From Agrocybe praecox (taxonomy: Eukaryota; Basidiomycota; Agaricomycetes; Agaricales; Agrocybaceae), in NCBI GenBank assembly GCA_964017145.1, contig CAXHKQ010000066.1:1-10277 (forward strand): a stretch of 10,277 nucleotides of DNA, in the 5' to 3' direction. The position numbers were made by a program, and so were the translations under genes. This document shows, one piece after another, positions 1 through 8,600 of the stretch. Every line of letters begins with the position of its first letter. The first letter of the stretch is position 1. A model generated the notes under the pieces. That model did no database searches. It had not been told where the DNA came from and saw only the letters and a program-made list of their open reading frames with translations.

Positions 1-80
1 TTGAGCACAGAGCACAACGCGCATACGTAAAAATCAATACAACCCCCGACAGAGACTGCGTGCGTGCGTGTGTGTCAGTG

Positions 81-95
81 TGACGTCAAGCCAAT
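81..95. promoter_or_regulatory. Palindromic CRE next to a CCAAT box
   Basis: TGACGTCA at 81-88 is the full 8-bp consensus site for CREB/ATF bZIP factors. Two bases later CCAAT stands at 91-95. A TCAGT initiator-like word lies at 75-79. The cluster is suggestive of a promoter upstream of a neuronal gene, but the sites are short and no start site is proven. Confidence 0.35.
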
Positions 96-122
96 ACTTT
101 TAGCTGGCGCATATCGTAGTAA

Positions 123-140
123 GCAGCAGCAGCAGCAGCA
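123..140. repeat. Short (CAG)n microsatellite
   Basis: Six uninterrupted AGC/CAG units, followed by partly matching triplets up to about 155. The tract lies in presumed non-coding 5' sequence. Confidence 0.85.
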
Positions 141-207
141 TCATTAGCAGCCGTTGCTCGGTAGGAGTCGCAGTGAAAATCGTACGAAAACCGCGTTGAA
201 TTGTCGA

Positions 208-225
208 CGTCGTCGTCGTCGTCGT
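208..225. repeat. Short (CGT)n microsatellite
   Basis: Six CGT units run into GTGAGT at 224, so the repeat forms the end of a possible splice donor (GTC|GTGAGT). Length changes here would move that donor. Confidence 0.8.
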
Positions 226-570
226 GAGTGTGACAATCGTTGCTGGCCTCCCCGGTGGCGCCGTGTCGCGATTGATCCGTCGATTCGTTCGGGGCCGCGC
301 TCCGCCAGAAAACTGTTGGCGACCCAGATCGCGACACCCAACGCGAGTTCGCATGCAAGAACACAAGGATTTCGTGCTTCGACCGTGGTCGTGTTAATGT
401 GTGCGCGAGTGTGTGTGGGTTTTTCAGCTTGCGAAAGAAACCCGACTTTGGACGCTCGCGGGTGCCCCCATTTGATATATGGATGAATATGTGAGTGCGT
501 GTTTTGGGGCTGGCGGAAAAACGATATTTGCTCTGCTAGCGGAGTGCCACGTCGGACGTTGTCCGGGATC

Positions 571-679
571 TGCGTGTGTGGGTGTGTGTGTGTGTGGATG
601 TGTGAATGTGTGTGTGGATATGTGTGTGTGTGTGTGCGTGTGCGTGTGCTTACGTGGGTCTGGATGTGTGTGTGTGTGC
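571..679. repeat. Imperfect (GT)n tract
   Basis: About 109 bases are almost purely alternating G/T with occasional A or C interruptions (TGGATG, TGCGTG). A second GT-rich run lies at 747-782. Alternating purine-pyrimidine sequence of this kind can adopt Z-DNA and is prone to length polymorphism. Confidence 0.85.
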
Positions 680-2255
680 ATACCTATACGTGTGGTGTCC
701 TGAGTGAAACGTGCTGCTGTGTGGTTTTATGTTATATTTATGGGTGTAGTATGTATGTGTGTGTGTTGTTCGTGTGTGTATGAGTAAAGTGTTCAGATAT
801 GCGTTTTTGTATTTTACTGCAACACTATCGGGCACTGGAGTGCAAACAATTTTGTAATGCGAGCTAGACTGCAGTATAAAAATGACATAATTTTTATCAA
901 TAACAAAAGCTACAGTTACATTATAGAGCATATGAAGGAGCGGATGCGAGAGAATGTCCGTCCAACATCGTATGAATAATTACAAAACATTTGAGTTTGA
1001 TTGTTTAAGTTTTATACAAAGCACTGCTTCAAAATACAATGAAAAAGGACATGTATTTATCTAATGCACTCCAATGAAAATCATAATCGTGACCGCCTAA
1101 TGTGTAAGCAAGATGTGCACATGTATGCTATGTTCATTCGAGTGTGTGTGGGTGAAACCTTGTGCGTTTTCCTTGTCACATTCGCGAATTCTCAGTAATA
1201 TTCAGTGGCCTGTGCCTGAGGTCAACGCTTTTTACGAGTAGTTTAATGAATGTATAAAGTCAAGACACATATTTGGTCATGTGTTTTCACAATAACTCCA
1301 CACAAACGGGTGTGAGTGATTCAATGTGTAAAACTTGCAAGCGTTCATGATTTTCAACGACACAGACACAGATAACGTCAGCCATATTATTTTTTGTGTA
1401 TTTTGTTCGTGCGACTATTTGTGTTCGTGGGTGCGCGTCGTCGTGTTACTGGCGGCGGCGACGTTGTAATATTATCGATGTGTGACACTATACCGAGTGA
1501 TGGTGGTGGTGTGGGCGATTTGGGGGTGGTGTTCGTTGTCGAGGCTATTCTAACAAAACACCCGACATCAACAGCTGCAGAATTATAGTGACATGTTCAG
1601 TGAAAACATTACTCGTGTTAACGTTGTTAACCAGTGTTTAAAATTTGTTTTTCCGTTTAATAACTTCTGAAAAATGGTACGCTCCCAGTAGGACATGATT
1701 GCAATAAGTGTGTCTGACAAAGTGTTTCAGTGCATGATGTGAGTGCGTGTTTTATACATGTATGAGTGTGTTAATGTACGTGGCTACGTATACTCGAGAG
1801 TATGCTGAATGAATGCAGCAGGCGTTGAGCAACGTTGGAGGAGATTCGCGTGCGTTTGGAAGCGTGTCACAGACCGTTTTAGTATGAGTGCGTGTACACG
1901 AACAGCGCATGTGACATACATAATGTAGACACTTGCGTATAGTGGAGTATATACCTTTTGGGGTCAATGCGTGTCTGCGATGTGAGCCACACAACAACAA
2001 CTGCCCGTCTCCGCATCATCGCTGCCAACATCGTCATCGTCACAGTCATCGGATAAATGAGCAACGCATGTTCGCAACGAAACCACAAGCAATATCTGCA
2101 ATGAAGTTGCGGATATTGTTGAAAATGTTGTGTACGAAGTGTGCGTGAGTGTGGTGGTGGTTTAAAGTTTTTTTTCCAAGTGGAACCTAAAGTGCATCTC
2201 ACCGGATACAGCGCTCCAATTCGCAAAAACACTTTTCTTACATTATCTTCTACAG

Positions 2256-2360
2256 TGCGAAAGTGTATACGCTGTTGTAAGCGGATAGTTCAATTCAATT
2301 CTACTTACACATTTCATCGCTGGCATATATATAACCATGTCCAACGAGTACCCGCCATAG
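2256..2360 (+). other. Candidate 5' untranslated exon of Rim with a 7-codon uORF
   Basis: A good acceptor (TTTTCTTACATTATCTTCTACAG, ending 2255) and a good donor (ATAG|GTAAGA at 2361) frame 105 bases upstream of the Rim start exon, on the same strand. Upstream, a GTGAGT at 2145 could be the donor of a preceding 5' exon, giving a 111-nt intron typical of insects. The exon has one ATG (2337-2339, ATAACCATGT context) opening MSNEYPP and closing with TAG at 2358-2360, whose last base is the last base of the exon. It has no other coding potential, so 5' UTR is the simplest reading. TATATATA at 2325-2332 could instead be a core promoter element. Splice-site strength is seen; use in transcripts is inferred. 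Confidence 0.42.
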
Positions 2361-3392
2361 GTAAGATACGATATTTTCAACGCGCATTTTTGTTACATGG
2401 AATTGAATAATACTTAATGCAGATAATAGGCTGCATATGTGACATATAGTATATGTATGTTGTATCTTGTGTCTCTGCAAAGACCTTTGTCAAAATCTCA
2501 CTAATCCGAATGCGGATTTTATTTGGAGATAATTGAGTACAAAATTGAAAATAGAGGTGTTTCGAACTTTTTCGAATGCCCTTGGTTTGATGGTATGGAT
2601 CAGTTTGCAAAGTGTTTTACATTCATTGTTTACATGCCATAGTTTGCAAACCAAAGGGTATTTGAAAGAGCCCGGCATCTATTTATCGAATTTCAAATCC
2701 TATCAGCAAATTTGTTTAAATCTCCTTGTAAGTTATTCTCTACCTGTGTGTTCTCTAGTATGCGATTATGCAACAAGATCCGTATGTGTGCTGTTAATTA
2801 GAATAGCTCGATTTTCGTTTCCTAATGTGCGTTACAGATTATGTTGTTTCATTTTTATAAAATTGCTACAGCTGATCATTATTATCACCAAGTGACTGAC
2901 ATCATATGAGCACAATTCCATCGCGCACTTGTTTGAACATAGCACCATAAATATCGTGTCATTCAAACCATACGTTCTTACCACTTTAGCAACACAAACC
3001 TAAGAAATACCTGGAGAATATATAAGATTGACTTCTAATAAATTATAACAGAAACGAGAAATACAAGAATAAGGTAATTACTAAAGATAATCTCGGAACG
3101 TTGCTCTGCCAGTCCGCTAGCCCAGTTAGAATGTAATTTCAGTAATTTCGTATAATACTGTAGGTTCTCGTAAGTTAATCACGACAAAATGAACATGTTT
3201 ATATAATGTCCCATTTGCATCCTATGGCCTTCCGTATAATCTGTATATTATCATAGTAAAGTTGTGACTAGATAACCTTTCTCTACACACACACACGCAC
3301 ACACACACGTGACATATGCAGACTTCCCCAAATGATCAGCCATACCCGTTCGAACCATCAGTAGACCGATCAGCCATCCTCTCACTCCTCAG
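2361..3392 (+). other. Putative 5' UTR intron; no gene seen
   Basis: This AT-rich stretch lies between the candidate untranslated exon and the acceptor at 3391-3392. Open frames in it (for example 2533-2895 +) have hydrophobic, random-looking composition, lack a good start and resemble no family I know. The only distinct feature is the CA repeat at 3285-3308, about 85 bases before the acceptor. Confidence 0.45.
3285..3308. repeat. (CA)n microsatellite
   Basis: Alternating A/C with one G interruption (ACACACGCACACAC), lying just upstream of the candidate acceptors of the Rim start exon. Confidence 0.85.
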
Positions 3393-3512
3393 CGATCGAA
3401 ACGACGGAACACATACGAAACAATAAAATTGATATTCGCATCGAAGCAAAATCGCACGTAGTCCCCAATCGGCGCATGTGTGCAACGAACTCAACGCACA
3501 CAAGTTGCGAAA

Positions 3513-3628
3513 ATGGAAGAAATGACTATGCCGGATGTGTCCCATCTATCCGAAGCGGAGCGCGCCGTCTTGCAGGAGGTTTGGCGACGCCAGAAAGAAG
3601 AGGAAGAGAAGCTGCGCGATGCAAATCG
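3513..3628 (+). CDS. Rim: Rim coding exon 1: start of the Rab-binding domain
   Basis: This exon encodes 38 residues plus two bases of codon 39. After a short MEEMTM leader comes the RIM-type signature PDVSHLSEAERAVLQEV, then an Arg/Lys/Glu-rich helix (RRQKEEEEK). In the RIM family this is the start of the long helix that binds Rab3-GTP. The ATG at 3513 is the first in-frame ATG and sits in a strong insect start context (GCGAAAATGG, A at -3, G at +4). The donor is CG|GTATGC at 3629, leaving phase 2, which matches the acceptor of the next exon at 8601. A strong acceptor at 3391-3392, preceded by a C/T tract (CATCCTCTCACTCCTCAG), suggests the exon begins at 3393 with 120 bases of 5' UTR; a weaker alternative lies at 3320-3321. 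Reading past the donor gives unrelated sequence. Identification rests on the joined protein with exon 2. Confidence 0.88.
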
Positions 3629-3939
3629 GTATGCCTGCATTACAAACCAAACAGAAACACACACACAGACGCAAGCATACAACTGTGGGCGAGAAGAATC
3701 GATATAATTGTTATAAGTGTCATTGCGACTCCAATAGGGTCGAGTAATTATATTTTCAAGTTAACACTGTACTGCACGCGTCGTTTCGAAAGAAACTGTG
3801 AGGTATATATAACAAAATACTCGTAACTGTCGGTTGAAGCATCATCACGATGAGACTAGCGAACCGAATATTATGAGAGTTGGCTAATATGTTGAGGTAA
3901 GCCCAAGGATGGTTTGTATACTATAGTTAACCCATTTCC

Positions 3940-4067
3940 GTTAACGCATTAATGTCCAGGTCATTTTAAACTGAGTGGTATTTTCAAGTCGTCGTGAAAT
4001 ATTTGATAAAATTTATATCTCGTACTCGTAACGGTTATTCAAATCGGCAGTACATGTTAACGCATTA
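3940..4067. repeat. 12-bp direct repeats around a 104-bp spacer
   Basis: GTTAACGCATTA occurs at 3940-3951 and again at 4056-4067. The first copy is followed by AATGTCCAGG and the second by CAGGGG. It could be a target-site duplication or part of a small repeat. No terminal inverted repeats are evident for the spacer. Confidence 0.3.
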
Positions 4068-4127
4068 CAGGGGAAGTATGGAAGGGAGGTCAAAACCTAC
4101 AGGTCGTAGTACCAAAAACAGTTGTCC
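4066..4127 (+). repeat. Fragment resembling the left end of the 4607-5706 element
   Basis: The segment starts TACAGGGGAAGTATGGAAG and ends with CAGTTGTCC after 62 bases. The left end of the TIR element at 4607 starts TACAGGGAGCGAGGTATGAAG and reaches the same CAGTTGTCC after 64 bases. The match is gapped and modest. No matching right end follows, so at most this is a truncated relative. Confidence 0.3.
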
Positions 4128-4301
4128 TCCTTTTTTCCTTCAGTACATTGCGTGCTCAAAGGTGGGCAAGCCGTCATCGAAATATCTTTATGCATCAAAA
4201 CCAAAATTGTAGCTATAGACAAGATTCGAAAATTTGAAAATGACTGCATTGCGCAATGGGTTTCAATTATATATTATTTGTTATGTTTTTGTGTGATATA
4301 T

Positions 4302-4330
4302 GGTGAGACGAAGTTCGCCGGGCCAGCTAG
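4302..4330 (+). mobile_element. Helitron-like 3' terminus (weak)
   Basis: The string GAGACGAAGTTCGCCGGG, then CCAGCTAG before T, resembles 3' ends of insect Helitrons, which terminate in CTRR and insert ahead of T. I recall similar endings from insect genomes but cannot verify that here. A 5' TC end is not identified, and no stable hairpin with a normal loop is visible just before CTAG, so the call is tentative. The element, if real, would extend left from 4330 by an unknown length. Confidence 0.3.
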
Positions 4331-4606
4331 TCACAGATAAATCTTTTTTTTAAATCCAATTTCTGCTTTCGCAACGTACAAAATATGGCAAAAGGCCTTT
4401 GGCGAGCAAGCTTCAACGATCAAAATAGTTTTGAGTTGTACTCAATAACAATATGCGACATGCATTCTGTATCACGCTTCTAACTAAACTTTTCAAGTGT
4501 AGATTGGTATCTTAAAAACGAAATCGAAAACAAATTTAAACTTCTGACTGAAATTTTGAGATTTTACGATTTGAAATTTTAGCAATAGTTGTCGCATTTA
4601 ACCACA

Positions 4607-5706
4607 TACAGGGAGCGAGGTATGAAGTGTTACCAACTTCACTTGTCTATAGAGGCTAAACCAGTTGTCCTAGTGGGCTGTTTTCTCTTGAAATTCGTTT
4701 CGTATTGTGTCCTTCATATTCGGTGCGAATATTTTGTATCCAAGTTCATCGCGGGAAAAGATATGATTAAAAAATATAATACGTGACGAAGGACATATCG
4801 TTTTTTCTGGTTGGAAATCGAAACGGACTACAGTTCTCGCGTACCAATTTCAGACTTATAACTTAAATTCGGTATTTTCTTTCACATTATGTAATAACGA
4901 TACTAAAGACTCCGCAAAACACAATAATATATGTCGGAAACATTCTAGGTACTGTCACAAGATGGATCGAAAGATAACCATCATAATTCAGCTGAAATCC
5001 GTAGAGTATGACTATAAATCTGGACCTATCGACCTAATTCATTCGATGTTTGCTTTAAATTGATCTTCCGCTCGAGTTCATTGGCTATTAAAAAAATCGA
5101 GGTCTTAGGGCGAAGTCGAAACGTGTTGTCTGAGAAAAAACACTGATTTTTAAATTCAAGCTCGCTCGTGGCGACGTTTTCACATGTTCCTTCAGAATGA
5201 AAATATTCTAAGGGGTTTAGAGTTCGATATCGATAAAATGTATTCCGTAGGTTCGAAAGAAGGGTCTTTAGAACATTTATAACATAACAAAAAGTGACCA
5301 CCGAGAAAACAAGGGGCAATCATAATTTTTTTCGCGTGACTGCTGGAAAACTCATTTTTCACGTTACCATCGACAATAGCCTCAAACTAGGCCCGTTTAT
5401 GTAAGGTCCGATGATGCCAAAATTATTGCTGATGTCGTAGGAACCCACTTGGTTCGAATAAATGTCATTCAGATTCCAACAGATTGCGCATCATCGCTAA
5501 AAGCATTCGGAAAACACATTGAAGAGAAAAAAAACTATTTTCACTGTATATATTTTTCAGTATCTTTGGCACTGTGAAAAATCGTGCTGAATTTCATATA
5601 AATGAGGATGTGTACAACATCGTGCGAAAAATCCAAGTTCAAATGTTTACAAATGAGCGAGATATAAGGATTTCCGGTGTAACACTTCATACCTCGCTCC
5701 CCTGTA
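4607..5706. mobile_element. Non-autonomous TIR DNA transposon (about 1.1 kb, TA target)
   Basis: The ends are inverted repeats: 4607-4633 (TACAGGGAGCGAGGTATGAA, then GTGTTAC) and the reverse complement of 5679-5706, identical over 27 bases except for one extra G. TA is present at both outer edges, giving CAGGG(G)AGC... termini with a TA target duplication, the pattern of Tc1/mariner/pogo (IS630 group) elements. No transposase is visible: the longest internal frame (97 codons, - strand, 5026-5319) has no catalytic DDE/D signature. It is therefore a deletion derivative or long MITE mobilised by another element. The inside is AT-rich and otherwise featureless. Superfamily is inferred from the target site and CAG start only. 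Confidence 0.72.
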
Positions 5707-6457
5707 TATCTCAGTTAATAATCAACGTATAACAAATCTGGATACATTTAATTGTAGGTAGTGATATCCTCTTAATTTAATGTTCCGTTCCGTTATCCGA
5801 TTAGAGCGATAATAAAGCCACAATCGATAAAAATGTGATAAAAACGTGTTGAAATTTCACGAAAATGAAGAACATTTCATGACAAACCGAATTAAAATCA
5901 TATAAAACGGATTTTATCAACCGGTTTCTCTATTTCGATGATTAGATACCACATGAAGGATACAAAAAAGTTATAGCTTGTTAAAATCTATGGTTGGATT
6001 TAGAAGTTATAGTCATTTTATTCAAAGTATGACCAAATCGACATTTGCCTGAATAAAAGACGAAAGTAGATACTAAATAAGTACTTTCTGGAAAAATTAG
6101 ATACCGATTTTAAGGTCATTGAATTCGCAACCTTTTTTGTTCACATACTAGAGCTTTGAGAAGATGACAAAGTCACAAACGAATTAAATATGATTCAAAA
6201 ATTCATAACATTTTATGAACATTAAGAAACAAATTCACACATTCAATGTTTAAAAATAGATAAAGGACTGGATCCAACGAAAATACATGTTCGACAGATG
6301 AATTGAACAGTAACGAACAAAACAAGTTCAGGTTCATGGAAATCTATCGCAGGATAACAATGATATCGTTTTTTTAATGAGGGTATGACGGCATCTATGC
6401 ATTTCTTGCAGTGCTCACGCGGACCCATACAAAATTTAAGATTTTCTCATATCTTCA

Positions 6458-6661
6458 TGTCAGGTGGCCAGAAGGTGAGGTGGAGAATCGGTAGGGGTTT
6501 TTATTGAACTACATTATGAATACACTTGGAACGAAGTGTAATGTGCAGGGCAAGAACGCAGAGTGATTGTCCTGCTGTGAGTGAGCTTATTTATACCGAA
6601 TTGTTTGATCATATTTCCCCGTTTGAGTGGGAATGCTCTCTAGGGTTGCCTTACCCTGACA
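6458..6661 (-). mobile_element. Solo LTR of a retrotransposon, 204 bp, with 4-bp TSD
   Basis: Read on the minus strand it begins TGTCAGGG and ends CCACCTGACA, so it has TG...CA ends with a 7-bp terminal inverted repeat (TGTCAGG/CCTGACA). The direct repeat TTCA flanks it exactly (6454-6457 and 6662-6665). Inside, in order on the minus strand, are TATAAATA (6595-6588), an initiator-like ATCACT about 30 bases on, and AATAAA (6505-6500), which is the U3-R-U5 layout. No internal retroelement coding sequence or second LTR adjoins, so it is a solo LTR left by LTR-LTR recombination. The 4-bp duplication and short length suit the Ty3/gypsy group; Bel/Pao and copia usually make 5-bp duplications. The family is not identified. 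Confidence 0.85.
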
Positions 6662-7346
6662 TTCATTAGAATGAATATAACTTGGTTTTCCTGCTACAGA
6701 TTTTCATTAACTTACCCTTTTCTTGTTCGTATTTGTTCAATTCATTCGTCGATCATGAATTTTTTAGGGATACATTCCGTTTTCTATTTTTTATAATTGA
6801 ATTTGTAGATTATTTTCTAAATTTGCATAATGTTATCATTATGAAAATAAAATTATATGCGATTATGACTTTATCATCATTCTGATTGCCCAAATATGTT
6901 AGTAAAAAACGTTGGAAATTCAATCACCGTTAATTCTGTATCTAACTTTTTGCAAGCAGTACTTATTTCGTATCTACTTTTCTCCTTAATTCATTTTCGA
7001 AGAGGCAAATTTCGCTTCGATCATACCCTCATTAAACTTCAACTTTTATATTCTGCCATATTCAGCCTTTTATATTCAGACATAGATTTTCACGAAATAT
7101 GACTTTTATGAATCCTTAATGTTTCATCTAATAAGACTAGACTCTGCTATCAATATCTAATATAATTGGTGCTCCAAAATCGTCGAAAGACAGCCTGAGA
7201 CATTGATGACCGATGAAAAATCGGATGAATAAGATGAAACAATTTCGAGTGACCATCTAGACCCTGATATGAAGTGTGTGAAATTCGCCTCTTAATTTTT
7301 GACCTTAGAACAACCGATCAATGGTGTGGATACCGTGCTCATCAGC

Positions 7347-8142
7347 TCATCATCATCATCTACATCCATTGTACCACATTATTTTAAAAAGATGTTTTTA
7401 CATGTTATTTACTGTTGATGACGACGCGATGGTAGAGTGGGTAGCGTAGTCGGGTTTTGGAATCACAAGTTGCTGGTTCGAATCCCCGAAGCGGCACCTC
7501 AAATTTATCAAACGCGTCGTCAAAAACTGGGAACTGTGTAATCAGCAATAAACAGGTTGCTATACACAAAAACAATAAGTTCTCAAAGCGCAGAGTGGAA
7601 AAAACACCGTATCACTCTGCCCGTGTGCGAGCAGACACGTAAATGTTGGCTTGACAGTTCGTTATGACTCTTACTGTGTAGCGCTAAGCGCTGATTTCGT
7701 TATAGCAAAAAGCTCCTGTTTGAGTGAAACTGTCCTGTTGATATACTGGTGCCTATCAACAATAATAACCTGTAAAAAGCTTCGTATTTCAAATACAGCC
7801 GCCCAACACCTCTTAATGGGGTAAATGGATGTAGATGATGATGATGATTTACTGTTGATAGGCAACAGGGCAGTTTCACTCAAACAGGCAGCTTTTACTA
7901 GAACGAGATCAGCGCTCGAATTCACTGTAAGAGTGATAACTGTCAAGCCAACATTCACGTGTCTGCTCGCACACGGGCAGAGTGATCGGTTTGTTTTCAC
8001 TCTACGCTTCGAGATCTAGTTGTTTTTGTGGATAGCAATCTGTATATTACTCAATACACAGTTCTTTGTTTTGGAAACGAGTTTGGTGAATTTGAAACAC
8101 GATTCGTGATTCAATAACCCTACCCACTCTACTATCGCGTCG
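7347..8142 (-). mobile_element. tRNA-derived SINE, copy 2 (about 355 bp), split by copy 1
   Basis: On the minus strand the head starts near 8142 (ACGACGCGATAGTAGAGTGG; A box 8134-8124). The body runs to 7848. The sequence then resumes beyond copy 1 at 7419 and ends near 7347 with AATGGATGTA plus (GAT)n, the same tail as copy 1. The B box has decayed (GTTTCAAATTC against GGTTCGAATCC), consistent with an older copy. The 49-base block at 7938-7986 differs from copy 1 by one base. Copy 1 carries an extra 11 or so bases around 7740-7751. No clear target-site duplication was found for copy 2. Together the two copies form a large imperfect inverted repeat (about 7421-7761 against 7853-8142). Confidence 0.78.
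7420..7847 (+). mobile_element. tRNA-derived SINE, copy 1 (428 bp), inserted inside copy 2
   Basis: The head is tRNA-like with Pol III boxes: A box TGGTAGAGTGG (7430-7440) and B box GGTTCGAATCC (7475-7485, perfect consensus), 45 bases apart. The unrelated body contains a 49-base block (7611-7659) almost identical to the other copy. The 3' end is AATGGATGTA followed by a (GAT)n run, a microsatellite tail instead of poly(A). A perfect 12-bp duplication, TTTACTGTTGAT, flanks it at 7408-7419 and 7848-7859, and that sequence belongs to copy 2, proving insertion into it. The T arm does not pair well enough for a real tRNA. TTTT at 7455-7458 between the boxes may weaken Pol III transcription. Family name unknown. 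Confidence 0.82.
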
Positions 8143-8500
8143 TTAAAAGTGATAAATTCGACAAACATGTCAGTGACAGTAGTGTCAACAAAAAAATACA
8201 ACGATTTGACCCCACCCGAGCCAGAATTCCATGCACATTCAAAATTATCGATACTTTTTGCCACCAGTAGTACTTACGAAATCGGAGCATACAACTACAC
8301 TAATACTATAATAACTTTTTCATACAGAAAAACTTGCAAATACACACACACACAAATTGCGCTAATATCTTAGGCCCTGACACATCTGCCGTTGGTTTCC
8401 GTAGTATACTAATTACCGTTCTACTCTGTGGCACCACCACCACATACCACCCCGTATGTCACATGATCACAACATCACATCGCTCCCATATGCTAACACT

Positions 8501-8541
8501 CGCACACATACACACACACAAACACACCGGTACACACGGTA
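8501..8541. repeat. CA-rich tract upstream of Rim exon 2
   Basis: Broken CA repeat (CACACATACACACACACAAACACACC...) within 100 bases of the exon 2 acceptor. A smaller CA run lies at 8341-8354. It is complementary to the GT runs downstream of the same exon. Confidence 0.8.
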
Positions 8542-8600
8542 CTCGCGTTATTGGTGCCCGCCCGCCCGAAATGCGGACGCCCGTGTGTGCGTGCGTGCAG

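Larger units (their letters stand above)
1..2144 (+). other. Putative promoter and 5' UTR region of Rim; no coding gene
   Basis: Bases 1-540 are comparatively GC-rich with CRE, CCAAT and triplet repeats. Bases 571-790 are dominated by GT repeats. Bases 790-1390 are ordinary AT-rich sequence. Bases 1390-2144 are G/T-rich with many GTGTG and TCAGT words; TCAGT is the arthropod initiator core but is too short to call singly. A mini-ORF with good context (AAAATGG, five codons) starts at 1674. Possible donors GTGAGT occur at 224 and 2145. All open frames here are low-complexity translations of GT, CA or triplet repeats. Lying upstream of the Rim start exon on the same strand, the region plausibly holds promoter and leader exons, but the transcription start cannot be placed. 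Confidence 0.35.
3629..8600 (+). other. Rim intron 1 (4,972 nt), transposon-rich
   Basis: The intron has a GTATGC donor and a GTGCGTGCAG acceptor. It interrupts an Arg codon in phase 2. No convincing gene lies inside on either strand. It is AT-rich and contains the repeat elements listed separately (about 4066-4330, 4607-5706, 6458-6661, 7347-8142). The stretches 5707-6457, 6662-7346 and 8143-8340 show nothing recognisable beyond AT-rich sequence with scattered stops. CA-rich tracts occur near both ends (3655-3667, 8341-8354, 8501-8541). Confidence 0.85.

Noticed and set aside
154..486. Open frame rich in Arg
   Set aside because: It is a translation of the CGT repeat and GC-rich leader; it has no domain and no conserved start.
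424..931. Several overlapping frames full of Val/Cys or His/Thr repeats on both strands
   Set aside because: These are direct translations of the GT/CA tract in alternate frames.
2533..2895. 120-codon frame with hydrophobic segments
   Set aside because: It is AT-rich, lies within the presumed leader intron, has no good ATG and resembles no family.
3480..3512. N-terminal extension of Rim upstream of the ATG at 3513
   Set aside because: The frame is open but begins at GTG, not ATG. The ATG at 3513 has a strong context and RIM similarity begins just after it.
5026..5319. 97-codon minus-strand frame as a transposase of the TIR element
   Set aside because: It has no catalytic acidic residues in a recognisable arrangement and no helix-turn-helix, and is far shorter than a Tc1/mariner transposase.
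6243..6428. Minus-strand frame next to the solo LTR as a retroelement coding remnant
   Set aside because: It lies outside the LTR and its TTCA duplication, so it cannot be internal sequence of that element. No protease, RT or integrase motif is visible.
7423..7495. Functional tRNA gene
   Set aside because: The A and B boxes match, but the acceptor and T stems do not pair and the sequence continues into a repeated SINE body.
7830..7848. (GAT)n run as an independent microsatellite or CRISPR-like repeat
   Set aside because: It is the 3' tail of the SINE and recurs at the tail of the other copy.
7671..8264. Open frames of 64 to 109 codons on both strands
   Set aside because: They lie within the two SINE copies and mirror each other because the copies are inverted.
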